Shown piece by piece: positions 25,673 through 34,868 of a DNA stretch of 64,000 nucleotides. The translations under genes and the position numbers were made by a program. Numbering within the stretch: position 1 is the first letter of the stretch; each line of letters opens with the position of its first letter. The notes below the pieces were generated by a model that saw only the letters and a list, made by a program, of their open reading frames with translations, was not told the origin of the DNA and ran no database searches. The stretch is from Catellatospora sp. IY07-71 (GTDB lineage: Bacteria; Actinomycetota; Actinomycetes; Mycobacteriales; Micromonosporaceae): the NCBI RefSeq assembly GCF_018326265.1, contig NZ_AP023360.1, positions 536,501-600,500 of the forward strand. The letters are read 5' to 3'.

Positions 25673-28219
25673 TCAGGAGGCGGTGCCCGTGCCGGTGCGG
25701 GGGCGGACCGAGCGGAGCGGGGCGGCGGCCAGCGCGAGGGCCCGCAGCGACTCGGTGATCTGGTCGGCGGGCAGCGGGCGGGAGAAGTGGAAACCCTGGC
25801 CGGCGTCGCAGCCCAGGCGGCGCAGCGCGGTGCGCTGGTCGGCGGTCTCCACGCCCTCGGCCACCACTCGCAGCCCGAGCTGGCGGCCCAGGTCCACCAC
25901 GGCCTGCACGATGGCGGCGGCCTGCTTGGAGTCGGCCATGCGCGCCACGAAGGTGCGGTCCACCTTCAGTTCGTCGACCGCGATGCGGGTGAGGAAGGTC
26001 AGCGACGAGAAGCCGGTGCCGAAGTCGTCGACGGCGAACCTGACGCCGAGCTCACGCAGCTCACGCAGCACCTGGTCGGTGACGGGCAGCGGGCTCAGCA
26101 CGACGGTCTCGGTGATCTCCAGGACCAGCTTCTCGGCGGGCACGCCGTGCCGGCGCAGCAGCTCGGCCACATCGGCGGGCAGCTGCGGGTCGAGCAGCGA
26201 GCGCGGCGAGAGGTTGACCGCGACCGGCACGTCCACACCCTGCCGCAGCCACTGCGCGGCCAGCGCCAGCGCCTGGTCGAGCACGTGGTGGGTGAACCGG
26301 CCGAGCAGGTCGCTGGCCTCGACGGCGCGGACGAAGTCCTTCGGGATGAGCAGGCCGCGGCGCGGATGGTGCCAGCGGATGAGCGCCTCGACCCCGGTCG
26401 GCGCGCCGCTGCGCAGGTCCACCGCGGGCTGCAGCATCAGGTGCAGCTGGTCGTCGGCGGCCAGCGCGGTGCGCAGCTCGGCCACCAGGGCCAGCCGGTC
26501 GGTGCTGGTGCGGTCGCGGTGCTTGTCGTACCCGGTGACCCGCGCCCCCGACTCCTTGGCCTGGTAGAGCGCGATGTCGGCGCGGCGCAGCAGCTCCGTC
26601 AGGTCGAACTCGCCGGCGGTGGCCACCACCACGCCGACGGACACCTCCGCCGACAGCGTCACCCCGGCCACCTCGGTGGGGCTGGCCAGGGCGGCGGTCA
26701 GCATGCGGGCCCGGCGCTGCGCCACCACGGTGGCCGCGGTCAGCCGGTCGGGCTCGTCGTGGTCCGTGGACAGCCCCGGCAGATCGGTCACGAGCAGCGC
26801 GAACTCGTCGCCGCCCAGCCGGGCCAGCAGCTCGCCGTGGCCGACGTCGGCCGACAGCCGGGTGGCCGCGATCTGCAGCAGCTCGTCCCCGGCGAGGTGG
26901 CCCAGCGTGTCGTTGACCTCTTTGAAGTGATCCATGTCGAGCAGCAGCAGGGCCACCGGGGTGCGCGCGTCCAGCCCGCGCAGCACCGCGTCGCCGCGGT
27001 CCATCAGCGCGTCGCGGTTGAGCAGCCGGGTCAGCGGGTCGTGGTGGGACTCGTACATGGTGCGTTCGCGCAGCTCGCGCAGCGCGCTGTGGGTGGCCGC
27101 GTCGTGCAGCGCGGCGGACAGGGCGTCCCCGAACACGGCCAGCCGGTGCTGGTCGTTGAGGCCCCACCCGCGCTGGCGCAGCGGCCGCAGGGTGAGCACG
27201 CCCACCCGGCCGCCGGCCACCTCCAGCACCCGGGTCAGCGGCGGGATCCGGTCGGGGTCCACCCCGGACGCGGCGGGCGCCGGTTCGATCTGGATCTCGT
27301 CCCCCGTGCGGGCGGACCAGCGGTAGCGGGTCTGCGAGCCGAGCACGGTCAGCTCGGCGGCGCGCACCGGGAACAGCGAACGGGCCGCGTGCAGGCCCTC
27401 GCGGGCCACCGCGACCTCGTCGAGCCGGTGCAGCGAGCGGCTGGCCTGCGCGAACGCGCGCCACGTGCGGCGCTCCTCGTCCTCGTGCACACGGTGCACG
27501 TAGAGCTGGTGCAGCAGCCACAGCAGCGGCGGCAGCACCCACAGCCAGCTGGTGCCCCACAGCCGTACGGCGACCAGGCCCAGCGCCACGTTGCCGACGA
27601 TCATCACGGGCGTGCCGCGCAGCGCCTGCCAGACCACGCCCACCATGGACTGCCCGTCGCGTACGGCCAGGTGCACCGCGAGCAGGCCGGCACTGGTCAG
27701 CAGGTAGGTCAGCGCGGCCAGCACCACCACCACGGCGGCCTGCGCCGTCATCGGCTGCACGGGCACGCCGCTGCCCTGGACGACGATCGCCGCCAGCCCG
27801 GCGGCCAGCGTCAGCGAGGCGGCCGCGCGGACCGTCTCCACCGGACTGGTGCGGTTGCCGGCGACCAGCGACACCACCGGTTTGGCCAGCAGCACGCCGA
27901 TGCCGGCGGCGGCCGGCACCCAGGACACCGGGACCAGGATGAAGCCCACGATCAGCGCGGCCTCGCCCCAGTCCACATCGATGCTGGTGGAGCCGACCCG
28001 CATGCGCAGGCCGAACAGGTGGGCCAGCGTGATCAGGCCGATGAGCAGGCCGAACTGCCGGAGGTCACCCTCGCGCGCGCCGAGGATCAGGCCGGACCCG
28101 CCGGCGAGCACACCGGCGACCACGAGGACGGAGATGACGGCGCGGGCACGAGGCGTCAGCGAAGCGGCGCCGGACCGGCGATACAGCCCGTCCACCGCGC
28201 GCGTCAGCCAACTGCCCAT
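25673..28219 (-). CDS. GGDEF-EAL cyclic-di-GMP protein with membrane sensor domain
   Basis: The 848-residue product has about eight membrane helices in residues 25-215, a GAF-like linker region, a diguanylate cyclase domain with intact LGGDEFALL near residue 468, and a phosphodiesterase domain with intact GVEALIRW near 608 plus DDFGTGFSSL and AEGVET. Both enzyme motifs are complete, so it may make and break cyclic di-GMP, with one activity dominant in vivo. The ATG at 28219 is the start. The membrane part is not one of the common named sensor modules that I can identify. It follows a small membrane-protein gene after 108 bases. Confidence 0.93.
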   Translation of the reverse strand: MGSWLTRAVDGLYRRSGAASLTPRARAVISVLVVAGVLAGGSGLILGAREGDLRQFGLLIGLITLAHLFGLRMRVGSTSIDVDWGEAALIVGFILVPVSWVPAAAGIGVLLAKPVVSLVAGNRTSPVETVRAAASLTLAAGLAAIVVQGSGVPVQPMTAQAAVVVVLAALTYLLTSAGLLAVHLAVRDGQSMVGVVWQALRGTPVMIVGNVALGLVAVRLWGTSWLWVLPPLLWLLHQLYVHRVHEDEERRTWRAFAQASRSLHRLDEVAVAREGLHAARSLFPVRAAELTVLGSQTRYRWSARTGDEIQIEPAPAASGVDPDRIPPLTRVLEVAGGRVGVLTLRPLRQRGWGLNDQHRLAVFGDALSAALHDAATHSALRELRERTMYESHHDPLTRLLNRDALMDRGDAVLRGLDARTPVALLLLDMDHFKEVNDTLGHLAGDELLQIAATRLSADVGHGELLARLGGDEFALLVTDLPGLSTDHDEPDRLTAATVVAQRRARMLTAALASPTEVAGVTLSAEVSVGVVVATAGEFDLTELLRRADIALYQAKESGARVTGYDKHRDRTSTDRLALVAELRTALAADDQLHLMLQPAVDLRSGAPTGVEALIRWHHPRRGLLIPKDFVRAVEASDLLGRFTHHVLDQALALAAQWLRQGVDVPVAVNLSPRSLLDPQLPADVAELLRRHGVPAEKLVLEITETVVLSPLPVTDQVLRELRELGVRFAVDDFGTGFSSLTFLTRIAVDELKVDRTFVARMADSKQAAAIVQAVVDLGRQLGLRVVAEGVETADQRTALRRLGCDAGQGFHFSRPLPADQITESLRALALAAAPLRSVRPRTGTGTAS

Positions 28220-28327
28220 CTGGTGCCCCCTGTCCGGGCGCGCATGCGGCGGAGGGCCGCCGCCTCGGGGAAGGCGACGCTCTCCGGCCTGACGCGACAG
28301 GTCCGGGGCCGGGTCCCTCGGTCCGCC

Positions 28328-28558
28328 TCAGCGAGGGTCCGGCACGGCGGGTGTGTCGGTCGGCGCGCCGTCACTCATGCTCGCCGAATCGAACGTCTCG
28401 GGCAACCGCTTCAGCCTTTGATTCATGTTGCGAATCAGGAAAACAGTTGCAGCGGCCAGGAGCAGGATCAACAGCAGCGCCATCGGGCCGGCGAGACCGT
28501 CGCCCGACCGGGTGTCGCCGAAGTTGTTGTCGGCCAGGAACTCCAGCATCTGCCTCAC
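28328..28558 (-). CDS. Small membrane protein coupled to mca
   Basis: A 76-residue protein with one central helix (GPMALLLILLLAAATVFLIRN, about residues 24-44), an acidic amino end and a Pro/Asp-rich tail. Its GTG start overlaps the mca stop in GTGA (28555-28558), so it is translated by coupling to mca. Its function is unknown; the pairing suggests a link to mycothiol conjugate handling or just shared expression. Confidence 0.8.
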   Translation of the reverse strand: MRQMLEFLADNNFGDTRSGDGLAGPMALLLILLLAAATVFLIRNMNQRLKRLPETFDSASMSDGAPTDTPAVPDPR

Positions 28559-29445
28559 CTATCCGTCGCCGCCGGCTCGCGTACACCGGCGAACAGGTCT
28601 TCCTCGGGGATCGCGGTCGCCACGCTGGACCGGACCAGCTGGTAGTCCTCGGTCGGCCAGGCGGCGCGCTGCACGGTCAGCGGCGCGCGGAACCAGGGAC
28701 CGTCCGGGTCGATCTGGGTCGCGTGCGCGCGCAGCGCGTCGTCGCGCAGCTCGAAGTACTCGCCGCAGGGCACCCGGGTGGTGATGCGCGGCGACTTGTC
28801 GCCCTGCCAGTCGTCGTTGAGCCGCTCGCCGTACGGCGACTCCAGCCCGGCGGCCAGCATGGCCTCGTGCATCGCGGTGAACTTCACCTTGGTGAAGCTG
28901 ATGTGGTAGTAGACCTTCGGCACGTCCCAGGCGTCACCGAACTCGGGGAAACGCGCCGGGTCGGCGGCGGCCTCGATCGCGGCCATCGAGATCAGGTGCG
29001 TCTGGATGTGGTCGGGGTGCGGGTAGCCGCCCTCCTCGTCGTAGGTGAGCAGCACCTGCGGCCGGAACTCGCGGATCAGCTTCACCAGCGGCGCCGCCGC
29101 CTCCTCGACCGGCACCCGGGCGAAGCAGCCCTCGGGCAGGCCGGACGGGTCGGCCGGGTCGTAGCCCTCGATCCAGCCCGAGTCGACGAAGCCGAGCCAG
29201 GCCTGGTCGACGCCGAGGATGTCGCGGGCCGCGGCCATCTCCGCGCGGCGGATCTCGGCGATGTTCTCCCAGACCTCCGGGCGGTCCAGTTTCGGGTTCA
29301 GCACGTCGCCGCGCTCGCCGCCGGTACACGTGACGACCAGCACGTCCACGTCCTCCCGGGCGTAACGCGCCATCGTCGCGGCACCCTTGGACGACTCGTC
29401 GTCCGGGTGCGCATGCACCGCCATCAGTCGCAGCCGCTGCGTCAC
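28555..29445 (-). CDS. mca: Mycothiol S-conjugate amidase Mca
   Basis: Mca cleaves mycothiol conjugates of electrophiles to release mercapturic acids for export. The 296-residue zinc hydrolase has AHPDDESSKGAATMARY at its start with His13 and Asp16 as metal ligands and Asp15 nearby, then CTGGERGDVLNP and the second metal region YPHPDHIQTH near residue 145. The SSKGAA form separates Mca from the related deacetylase MshB. The GTG at 29445 has GGGGAG 6 bases upstream; longer starts lack such a site. It is divergent from the DUF4307 gene, and the small membrane-protein gene overlaps its end. Confidence 0.95.
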   Translation of the reverse strand: MTQRLRLMAVHAHPDDESSKGAATMARYAREDVDVLVVTCTGGERGDVLNPKLDRPEVWENIAEIRRAEMAAARDILGVDQAWLGFVDSGWIEGYDPADPSGLPEGCFARVPVEEAAAPLVKLIREFRPQVLLTYDEEGGYPHPDHIQTHLISMAAIEAAADPARFPEFGDAWDVPKVYYHISFTKVKFTAMHEAMLAAGLESPYGERLNDDWQGDKSPRITTRVPCGEYFELRDDALRAHATQIDPDGPWFRAPLTVQRAAWPTEDYQLVRSSVATAIPEEDLFAGVREPAATDR

Positions 29446-29524
29446 CGTGCTCTCCCCACGTGCGAGAATGGACCCCAACAGTGTTCCTCACGCCCCCGAC
29501 ACGCCTAGCGAAGGACCCCCACCG

Positions 29525-29968
29525 GTGACCGAGACCTCCACCGACACCGCCGCCGGCCCGGTGGCCGAGCGCGCGCCGTGGCCGGCCGGGCGTTACGGAC
29601 GCCGGCGCGAGCGCCGTGGCGCCTCCCGCCCCGCCGTGCTCGCCCTGGCCCTCGTCGCGGCCCTGGTGTTCACCTTGATCGGGGTGCGCCTCTATCGGGC
29701 GTACGGTGACGGAGACTACACAGCCTCGGTGACCGCCTTCGACGAGATCACGGACACGCAGGTCGTGGTGACCTTCATGGTCCGGCTCCCGGCCGGCGGC
29801 GAGGCCGTCTGCCTGGTCCGGGCGCGCGACAAGACCGGCACCGAGATCGGTCGGGAAGAGGTCACAGTGCGGCCGGGCGCGGAACCGGAGCGCACCATGG
29901 TGAGCCACCGCCTCGTGACCACGGGGCGGCCGGTCACCGGAGAGGTTAAGGGCTGCCACCCCGCCTGA
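29525..29968 (+). CDS. DUF4307 membrane protein
   Basis: The 147-residue protein has a cytoplasmic basic start (GRYGRRRERRGASR), one membrane helix at about residues 38-58 (VLALALVAALVFTLIGVRLY) and an extracytoplasmic beta domain with Cys in EAVCLVRARDK and EVKGCHPA. This is the DUF4307 family, found beside mca in actinobacteria; its role is unknown. The GTG at 29525 follows AAGGA. It is divergent from mca and lies upstream of greA in the same direction. Confidence 0.85.
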   Translation: MTETSTDTAAGPVAERAPWPAGRYGRRRERRGASRPAVLALALVAALVFTLIGVRLYRAYGDGDYTASVTAFDEITDTQVVVTFMVRLPAGGEAVCLVRARDKTGTEIGREEVTVRPGAEPERTMVSHRLVTTGRPVTGEVKGCHPA

Positions 29969-30089
29969 TCCGCTGGTAGGTTGGTAACTTCGCCCATCGC
30001 GCTCAAGGAGGCAGGTACCTCTTTGGCGCCGGCGGTCGAGCACCGCCCGCACGAGTCCGAAAAATCCGTAAGACCTGAGGAGAACGCCC

Positions 30090-30578
30090 GTGTCCACGAC
30101 TGATGCCACCTGGCTGTCCCAGGACGCGTACGACAGGCTCCAGGCCGAGCTCAACGAGCTCATCGCCGCCCGCCCCGCGATGGCCGCGGAGATCAACGCC
30201 CGCCGCGAGGAGGGCGACCTCCGTGAGAACGGCGGCTACCACGCCGCGCGCGAGGAGCAGGGCAAGGCCGAGGGCCGGATCCGCCAGCTCCAGGAGCTGC
30301 TGCGAGTGGCCCGCGTCGGGGAGGCGCCGAAGGGTGACGGCGTGTCCGTCGGCACCGTCGTCACCATCTACTTCGACGACGACACCGACGACACCGAGAC
30401 GTTCCTGCTGGGTTCGCGCGAGATCGCGGCCACCACGGACCTCACCGTCTACTCCCCCGAGTCGGCGCTGGGCCAGGCCATCACGGGCGCCCGCAAGGGC
30501 CAGACCGTGACCTACACCGCCCCCAGCGGCCACGACATCAAGGTCACCATCGTCTCCTTCGAGGCCTTCGCGGGCTGA
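30090..30578 (+). CDS. greA: Transcription elongation factor GreA
   Basis: GreA rescues backtracked RNA polymerase by stimulating transcript cleavage through the secondary channel. The 162-residue protein has the amino coiled coil, with the acidic tip in EEGDLRENGGYHAAREEQG, and the carboxyl FKBP-like domain with FLLGSREI and SPESALGQAITGARKGQ. The GTG at 30090 has AGGAG 8 bases upstream. A strong hairpin follows 16 bases after the stop. The 120-base upstream spacer shows no clear promoter. Confidence 0.96.
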   Translation: MSTTDATWLSQDAYDRLQAELNELIAARPAMAAEINARREEGDLRENGGYHAAREEQGKAEGRIRQLQELLRVARVGEAPKGDGVSVGTVVTIYFDDDTDDTETFLLGSREIAATTDLTVYSPESALGQAITGARKGQTVTYTAPSGHDIKVTIVSFEAFAG

Positions 30579-30594
30579 CCTCCCGTTCTCGTGA

Positions 30595-30629
30595 GCAAGG
30601 CTCCCCGCGGACCGCGCGGGGAGCCTTGC
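30595..30629. terminator. Bidirectional terminator between greA and ilvA
   Basis: GCAAGGCTCCCCGCG (30595-30609) pairs exactly with its complement (30615-30629) over a 5-base loop. It lies 16 bases from the greA stop and 15 bases from the ilvA stop, so it can serve both convergent genes. It has no U tract. Confidence 0.85.
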
Positions 30630-30644
30630 TCGTTCGGTATGGGT

Positions 30645-31871
30645 TCAGCTGAAGTGCCCGCCCACGTCGACCTGGTAGCCCGCCCCGCGCAGCGCGCTGA
30701 CGAGCTGGTCGGAGTGCTCCGCGCCACGGGTCTCCACGCTCAGCTCGACCTCGACCTCGCCCAGGTGCAGGCGCGGGTCGTGGCGCTGGTGAGCCACGTC
30801 GAGCACGTTGGCCCGCAGGTCCGCGATCAGGCTGAGCAGTGCGGCGAGCTGCCCCGGCCGGTCTGCGCAGCGGACGTTGACGTGCAGGTAGCGCCCGGCG
30901 GCGCTGAGCCCGTGCTCGATCACCCGCAGCATCAGCAGCGGGTCGATGTTGCCGCCGGAGAGCACCGCCACGACCGGGGTGCGCACCTGGACCTTGCCCG
31001 CGAGCAGCGCCGCCACGCCGACCGAGCCGGCCGGCTCGGCGACCAGCTTGCCCCGCTCCAGCAGCATCAGCAGCGCCCGGGAGATCTCCTCGTCGGTGAC
31101 CGTGACGACCTCGTCCACCAGCTTGCTGATGTGGGAGAAGGTGAGGTCGCCGCAGCGCCCCACCGCGATGCCGTCGGCGATCGTGGCCACGCTCGGGATG
31201 CGCACCGGCCGCCCGGCCCGCAGCGCGGGCGGCACCGCCGCGGCGCCGGCGGCCTGCACGCCGATGACGGTGATGTCCGGGCGCAGCGCCTTCGCGGCCA
31301 CGGCCAGGCCCGAGATCAGCCCGCCGCCGCCGATGCCGGTGATGATGGTCTGCACGTCCGGGCACTGCTCCAGGATCTCCAGCCCGACCGTGCCCTGCCC
31401 GGCGATCACGTCCGGGTGGTCGAACGGGTGGATGAAGACCGCGCCGGTGCGCTCGGCGAACTCCTGCGCGGCGACCAGCGCCTCGTCGACCGTGCCGCCG
31501 CTGAACTCGACGCGCGCGCCGTAGCCCTTGGTCGCGGCGACCTTGGGCAGCGGGGCGCCCACCGGCATGAACACGGTGGCCTTCGTCTTGCAGAGCCCGG
31601 CCGCCAGCGCCACACCCTGCGCGTGGTTGCCCGCGCTCGCGGCGACCACGCCCCGCGCCCGCTCCTCGTCGCTCAGCCGGGAGATCCGCACGTACGCGCC
31701 GCGCACCTTGTAGGAGCCCGCGCGCTGCAGGTTCTCGCACTTCAGCCAGGTCGGGCCGCCGAGTTTGGCGGACAGCGGCCGGCACGGCTCGACCGGGGTG
31801 GTGCGTACGACGGAACGCAGGCGCTCCCGCGCCGCCTCGATATCAGCCAGGCTGACCAGCTCAGGTGTCAC
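30645..31871 (-). CDS. ilvA: Threonine ammonia-lyase with ACT domain
   Basis: This PLP enzyme deaminates threonine to 2-oxobutanoate, the first step to isoleucine. The 408-residue protein has the PLP lysine in AGSYKVRGAY near residue 54, SAGNHAQGVA, GIGGGGLISG for phosphate binding and LSGGNIDP. Residues 330-408 form an ACT domain (LHVNVRCADRPGQLAALLSL), suggesting allosteric control; the short form is shared by catabolic and biosynthetic enzymes. The GTG at 31871 overlaps the stop of the upstream DUF4328 gene in GTGA and has no ribosome site of its own, so translation is coupled. Confidence 0.93.
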   Translation of the reverse strand: MTPELVSLADIEAARERLRSVVRTTPVEPCRPLSAKLGGPTWLKCENLQRAGSYKVRGAYVRISRLSDEERARGVVAASAGNHAQGVALAAGLCKTKATVFMPVGAPLPKVAATKGYGARVEFSGGTVDEALVAAQEFAERTGAVFIHPFDHPDVIAGQGTVGLEILEQCPDVQTIITGIGGGGLISGLAVAAKALRPDITVIGVQAAGAAAVPPALRAGRPVRIPSVATIADGIAVGRCGDLTFSHISKLVDEVVTVTDEEISRALLMLLERGKLVAEPAGSVGVAALLAGKVQVRTPVVAVLSGGNIDPLLMLRVIEHGLSAAGRYLHVNVRCADRPGQLAALLSLIADLRANVLDVAHQRHDPRLHLGEVEVELSVETRGAEHSDQLVSALRGAGYQVDVGGHFS

Positions 31872-32653
31872 AAGCCGATCGTGCCACCCGGCGCGGCGGG
31901 CATGACCACGGGGACGCGCGCGGCCAGCCCTTGCTGGATGCGCGCGTGCTGCGCCCGGGTCACCGAGAAGATCAGCATGCCCAGGCAGGACCCGGCCACC
32001 ACGGTGAGGAAGGCCTGCGCGAACCCGAACATCACCAGGTTGTCGAAGTACTCGATCAGCTCCGTGGCGCCGGCGTTCGGCACAGGATCGAACGCCCCGG
32101 CGACCCGCCCGACGCAGTAACTCCCCAGCCAGGCGGCCCACCACGCGTACACGGCGGCATTCACCCAGTCGCGCCGCAGGCTGCCCTCGGCCACGTCCCG
32201 CATCACCCGCAGCGGGATGAAGAAGTTGCCGATCGGCACGAACCAGCCGCCGATCGCCCAGCCGGGCTTGTACTCGGCGCTCGCCTCCGGGAAGGCGTCG
32301 ATGTTCTTGCGGGCCCGCCACAACCAGATGATCAGCAGCACGGCGGCGACGGCCATGAAGGCGAGATCCACCACGACCGCGCCCAGCTCGACCCGTTGCG
32401 CGACGGCCAGCAGCGCCAGGTCGCCCGCGTCGACCGCCTTGCGGACCTCGTCGCGGACGAAGATCTCGGACGCCGCCGACAGCAGGGTGACCACCGACGA
32501 GATCGCCACCGCGACCAGCGCGGCCAGGCCGATGCCGCGGACGCCGTACACCCTGGACTCCGGCCACAGCAGCGGCGCCTGCCGGTCCAGCCGGCAGTGC
32601 TCGCAGCGGATCAAGGTCGGGTCGGTCTCCGCCGAGCAGTAGGGACAGCGCAC
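31868..32653 (-). CDS. DUF4328 membrane protein with zinc ribbon
   Basis: The 261-residue protein starts with a zinc ribbon (RCPYCSAETDPTLIRCEHC, four Cys) and then has five to six membrane helices. The region from RARKNIDAFPEASAEYKPGWAI through WFVPIGNFFIPLRVMRDV is the DUF4328 signature. Function unknown. The GTG at 32653 was chosen because GGAG lies 7 bases upstream and the zinc ribbon follows directly. Its stop overlaps the ilvA start, an unusual pairing of a membrane protein with an amino-acid enzyme. Confidence 0.87.
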   Translation of the reverse strand: MRCPYCSAETDPTLIRCEHCRLDRQAPLLWPESRVYGVRGIGLAALVAVAISSVVTLLSAASEIFVRDEVRKAVDAGDLALLAVAQRVELGAVVVDLAFMAVAAVLLIIWLWRARKNIDAFPEASAEYKPGWAIGGWFVPIGNFFIPLRVMRDVAEGSLRRDWVNAAVYAWWAAWLGSYCVGRVAGAFDPVPNAGATELIEYFDNLVMFGFAQAFLTVVAGSCLGMLIFSVTRAQHARIQQGLAARVPVVMPAAPGGTIGL

Positions 32654-32715
32654 GATGATCTCCAGGTGAGGGGATCCGCAGCTTAGAGGATCACCGGCTG
32701 CCGCGCTGCCCCGCG

Positions 32716-34086
32716 TCAGGGGCGCGGGAAGCCCGGCGCGTGGCGCCGCCACGGCGCGGCCAGCTCCAGCTGACCCGCCACGGCGAGCAGCAGCAGCTCG
32801 GTCCCGGGCGGGCCGACCAGCTGCACCGCCGCGGGCAGCCCGTCCGGGCGTACGCCCACCGGCAGCGTGAGCGCTGGGAAGCCGGTGATGTTCCACGGCG
32901 CCGCGAACGGGGCGTTGCGCACCTGCGCCGCGACGTTGGACAGCCAGCCGCGCCGGTGCCAGGCCGCGGCGCGCAGCGGCGGGCCGGTCAGCACCGGGGT
33001 GAGCAGCAGGTCCACCCCGTGCTCGACGAAGAAGCCCAGGCTCCGCTCCCGGAACTCGGTGCGGTCCCGCTCGCGGACCAGGCCCCGCCGCCAGGCCCAG
33101 CCGCCCGCCGCGATCAGCCGCCGGCTGCGCTTCTGCAGGCCGCGCCGGTCCACCTCCGCCGCCTCGGCGTCCCGGTAGCCGGCCGCGAACCAGGTCGCCA
33201 GGCCGCGCAGGCCGAGCGAGGTCGGGTACACCGGGTCGGCGGTCAGCGTGTCGTGGCCGCACTCGGCCAGCAGCCGGGTCGCGTCGGCCACCGCGGCCCG
33301 GTTCGCCTCGTCGGCGCTCGCCCCGGCCACCGGCGAGCGCAGCGACACCGCGATGCGCAGCCGGCCCGGCTGGCTCAGCGGCTGCGGCGTACGTCCCGCC
33401 AGCACCGCGTGGCCCAGCGCCGCGTCGGCCACCGTGGTCGCCAGGACGCCGTGCTCGACCAGGCCGAACCAGCCGTCGGCGCCCAGGTTCACCGGCAGCA
33501 CGCCGCGCCCCGGCTTCAGGCCGATCAGCCCGCAGCAGGCCGCCGGGATGCGGATCGAGCCCAGGCCGTCGTTGGCGTGCGCGATCGGCACCAGGCCCGC
33601 GGCGACCGCCGCCGCCGCGCCGCCGGACGAGCCGCCCGGGGTGCGGTCCAGCGCCCACGGGTTGCGGGTCACCGCCGAGTCGTCGTCGGTCACGCCCCAC
33701 AGCCCCAGCTCGGACATCCGGGTCGTGCCGATCACCACCGCGCCCGCCCCGCGCAGCCGGCGTACCAGCTCGTGGTCCTCCTCCGCGACGGCCTGCCGGG
33801 CGCCCGCCGAGCCGTGCCACGTCGGCAGGCCCGCGACCGGGGTGTTCTCCTTGACCGCGATCGGCACCCCGGCCAGCGGCAGGCTGCTCATGTCGGTCTG
33901 GTCGTCGACCTTCTCCGCCTCCGCCGCGGCCTCGGCGGCGCGCACCGTGCGGAACGCCGCCACCACCGGGTCCGTGCCGGTCAGATAGTCGAGGTGGTCC
34001 GCGACGACCTGCGTGGCCGACGTGTCGCCGCGGCGGACCGCGCGCGCGATCTGCTTGGCGGTGGCCCCGACCCAGGTGTCTGCCAT
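32716..34086 (-). CDS. Amidase (amidase signature family)
   Basis: The 456-residue serine hydrolase carries the Ser-cisSer-Lys triad: Lys in PIAVKENTPV, the glycine/serine loop TPGGSSGGAAAAVAAGLVP with the cis serine, and the nucleophile Ser in GLGSIRIPAACCG. Members hydrolyse diverse amides, so no substrate can be given. The ATG at 34086 has GGAGGAAAGA directly before it; the frame is open upstream but that sequence is coding for nothing recognisable. It is divergent from the tandem membrane-anchored genes. Confidence 0.92.
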   Translation of the reverse strand: MADTWVGATAKQIARAVRRGDTSATQVVADHLDYLTGTDPVVAAFRTVRAAEAAAEAEKVDDQTDMSSLPLAGVPIAVKENTPVAGLPTWHGSAGARQAVAEEDHELVRRLRGAGAVVIGTTRMSELGLWGVTDDDSAVTRNPWALDRTPGGSSGGAAAAVAAGLVPIAHANDGLGSIRIPAACCGLIGLKPGRGVLPVNLGADGWFGLVEHGVLATTVADAALGHAVLAGRTPQPLSQPGRLRIAVSLRSPVAGASADEANRAAVADATRLLAECGHDTLTADPVYPTSLGLRGLATWFAAGYRDAEAAEVDRRGLQKRSRRLIAAGGWAWRRGLVRERDRTEFRERSLGFFVEHGVDLLLTPVLTGPPLRAAAWHRRGWLSNVAAQVRNAPFAAPWNITGFPALTLPVGVRPDGLPAAVQLVGPPGTELLLLAVAGQLELAAPWRRHAPGFPRP

Positions 34087-34198
34087 CTCTTTCCTCCACC
34101 ACACGACTGCGAAACCGGGGATCCAGTATGGAGTGCGGTGACGCGATGTGAGCAACAGGAGCCTTGCCGCGACGGATTTCATTGGCGATGCTGAGCGG

Positions 34199-34822
34199 AT
34201 GCAGCCGGAGCAGCGTCGCGATTGGACCATTCCGGTCGCCGTCGGAGTGGTCGCACTGGTGGTGGTGCTGGTGCTGTGCGTGGCCGGCGGCGCCGCGGCA
34301 TACCTGCTGGCCCGCGACCGCGGCAGCGACCCCGCGCCCGCCGCGGCCTCTCCGAGCCCCAGCCCGGCCGCGGCCGCGCCGTCGCCGAGCCCGGCCTCCC
34401 CCGCGAGCTGCCTGGTGGGCCGCTGGAAGGAGACGTCGTACACCGGCGACGCCGAGATCTACGGCGCGACCGTCCAGCTCACCGGCGCCGGGGCGCTGTT
34501 CGACTTCCGGCCGGACGGCACCCTGGTCGCGGTGCACAAGACGACCCGGCGCGGCACCAACAGCGGCGACCGGTACGAGGTGATCCACAACGGCACGATC
34601 ACCATCAACTACGAGGCCGACGACGAGATGATCCACTACAGCAACGCGCGGGCCACCGGCACCACCACATGGAAGGTCAACGGCAGCAAGCGGGGCAGCC
34701 AGAAGCTGACCTCGACGCTCGACCCCGAGCGTTACACGTGCAAGGGCGACAAGCTGCGGCTGTACGGCGAGGGCTTCGCCGTGGAGGCCGAGCGCATCCT
34801 GCCGCCAGGCCGCCCGGTGTGA
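34199..34822 (+). CDS. Membrane-anchored beta-domain protein, tandem copy 1
   Basis: The 207-residue product has one membrane helix (about residues 12-38), a low-complexity Pro/Ser/Ala linker and an outside domain starting CLVGRWKETSYT. The domain shows alternating strands like a small lipocalin-type barrel (GDRYEVI, TTTWKVNG) and has two Cys. It is 60-70 percent similar by eye to the next gene, and even the bases before the start (TTGGCGATGCTG) are duplicated. The ATG at 34199 is chosen because both copies share it; no good ribosome site is seen. Function unknown. Confidence 0.8.
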   Translation: MQPEQRRDWTIPVAVGVVALVVVLVLCVAGGAAAYLLARDRGSDPAPAAASPSPSPAAAAPSPSPASPASCLVGRWKETSYTGDAEIYGATVQLTGAGALFDFRPDGTLVAVHKTTRRGTNSGDRYEVIHNGTITINYEADDEMIHYSNARATGTTTWKVNGSKRGSQKLTSTLDPERYTCKGDKLRLYGEGFAVEAERILPPGRPV

Positions 34823-34868
34823 TCCACGTGGGCTTGCCGCGCGCGGGCCCTTTGGCGATGCTGGACCG

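Noticed and set aside
28220-28327. Possible terminator in the spacer before the GGDEF-EAL gene
   Set aside because: Only short GC-rich complementarities are visible, as expected by chance at this base composition.
24308-28645. An unbroken plus-strand frame of more than 1400 codons opposite the PspA partner and GGDEF-EAL genes
   Set aside because: It is very rich in Arg, Gly, Val and His, has no domains and mirrors the codon bias of the real minus-strand genes; it is an antisense shadow.
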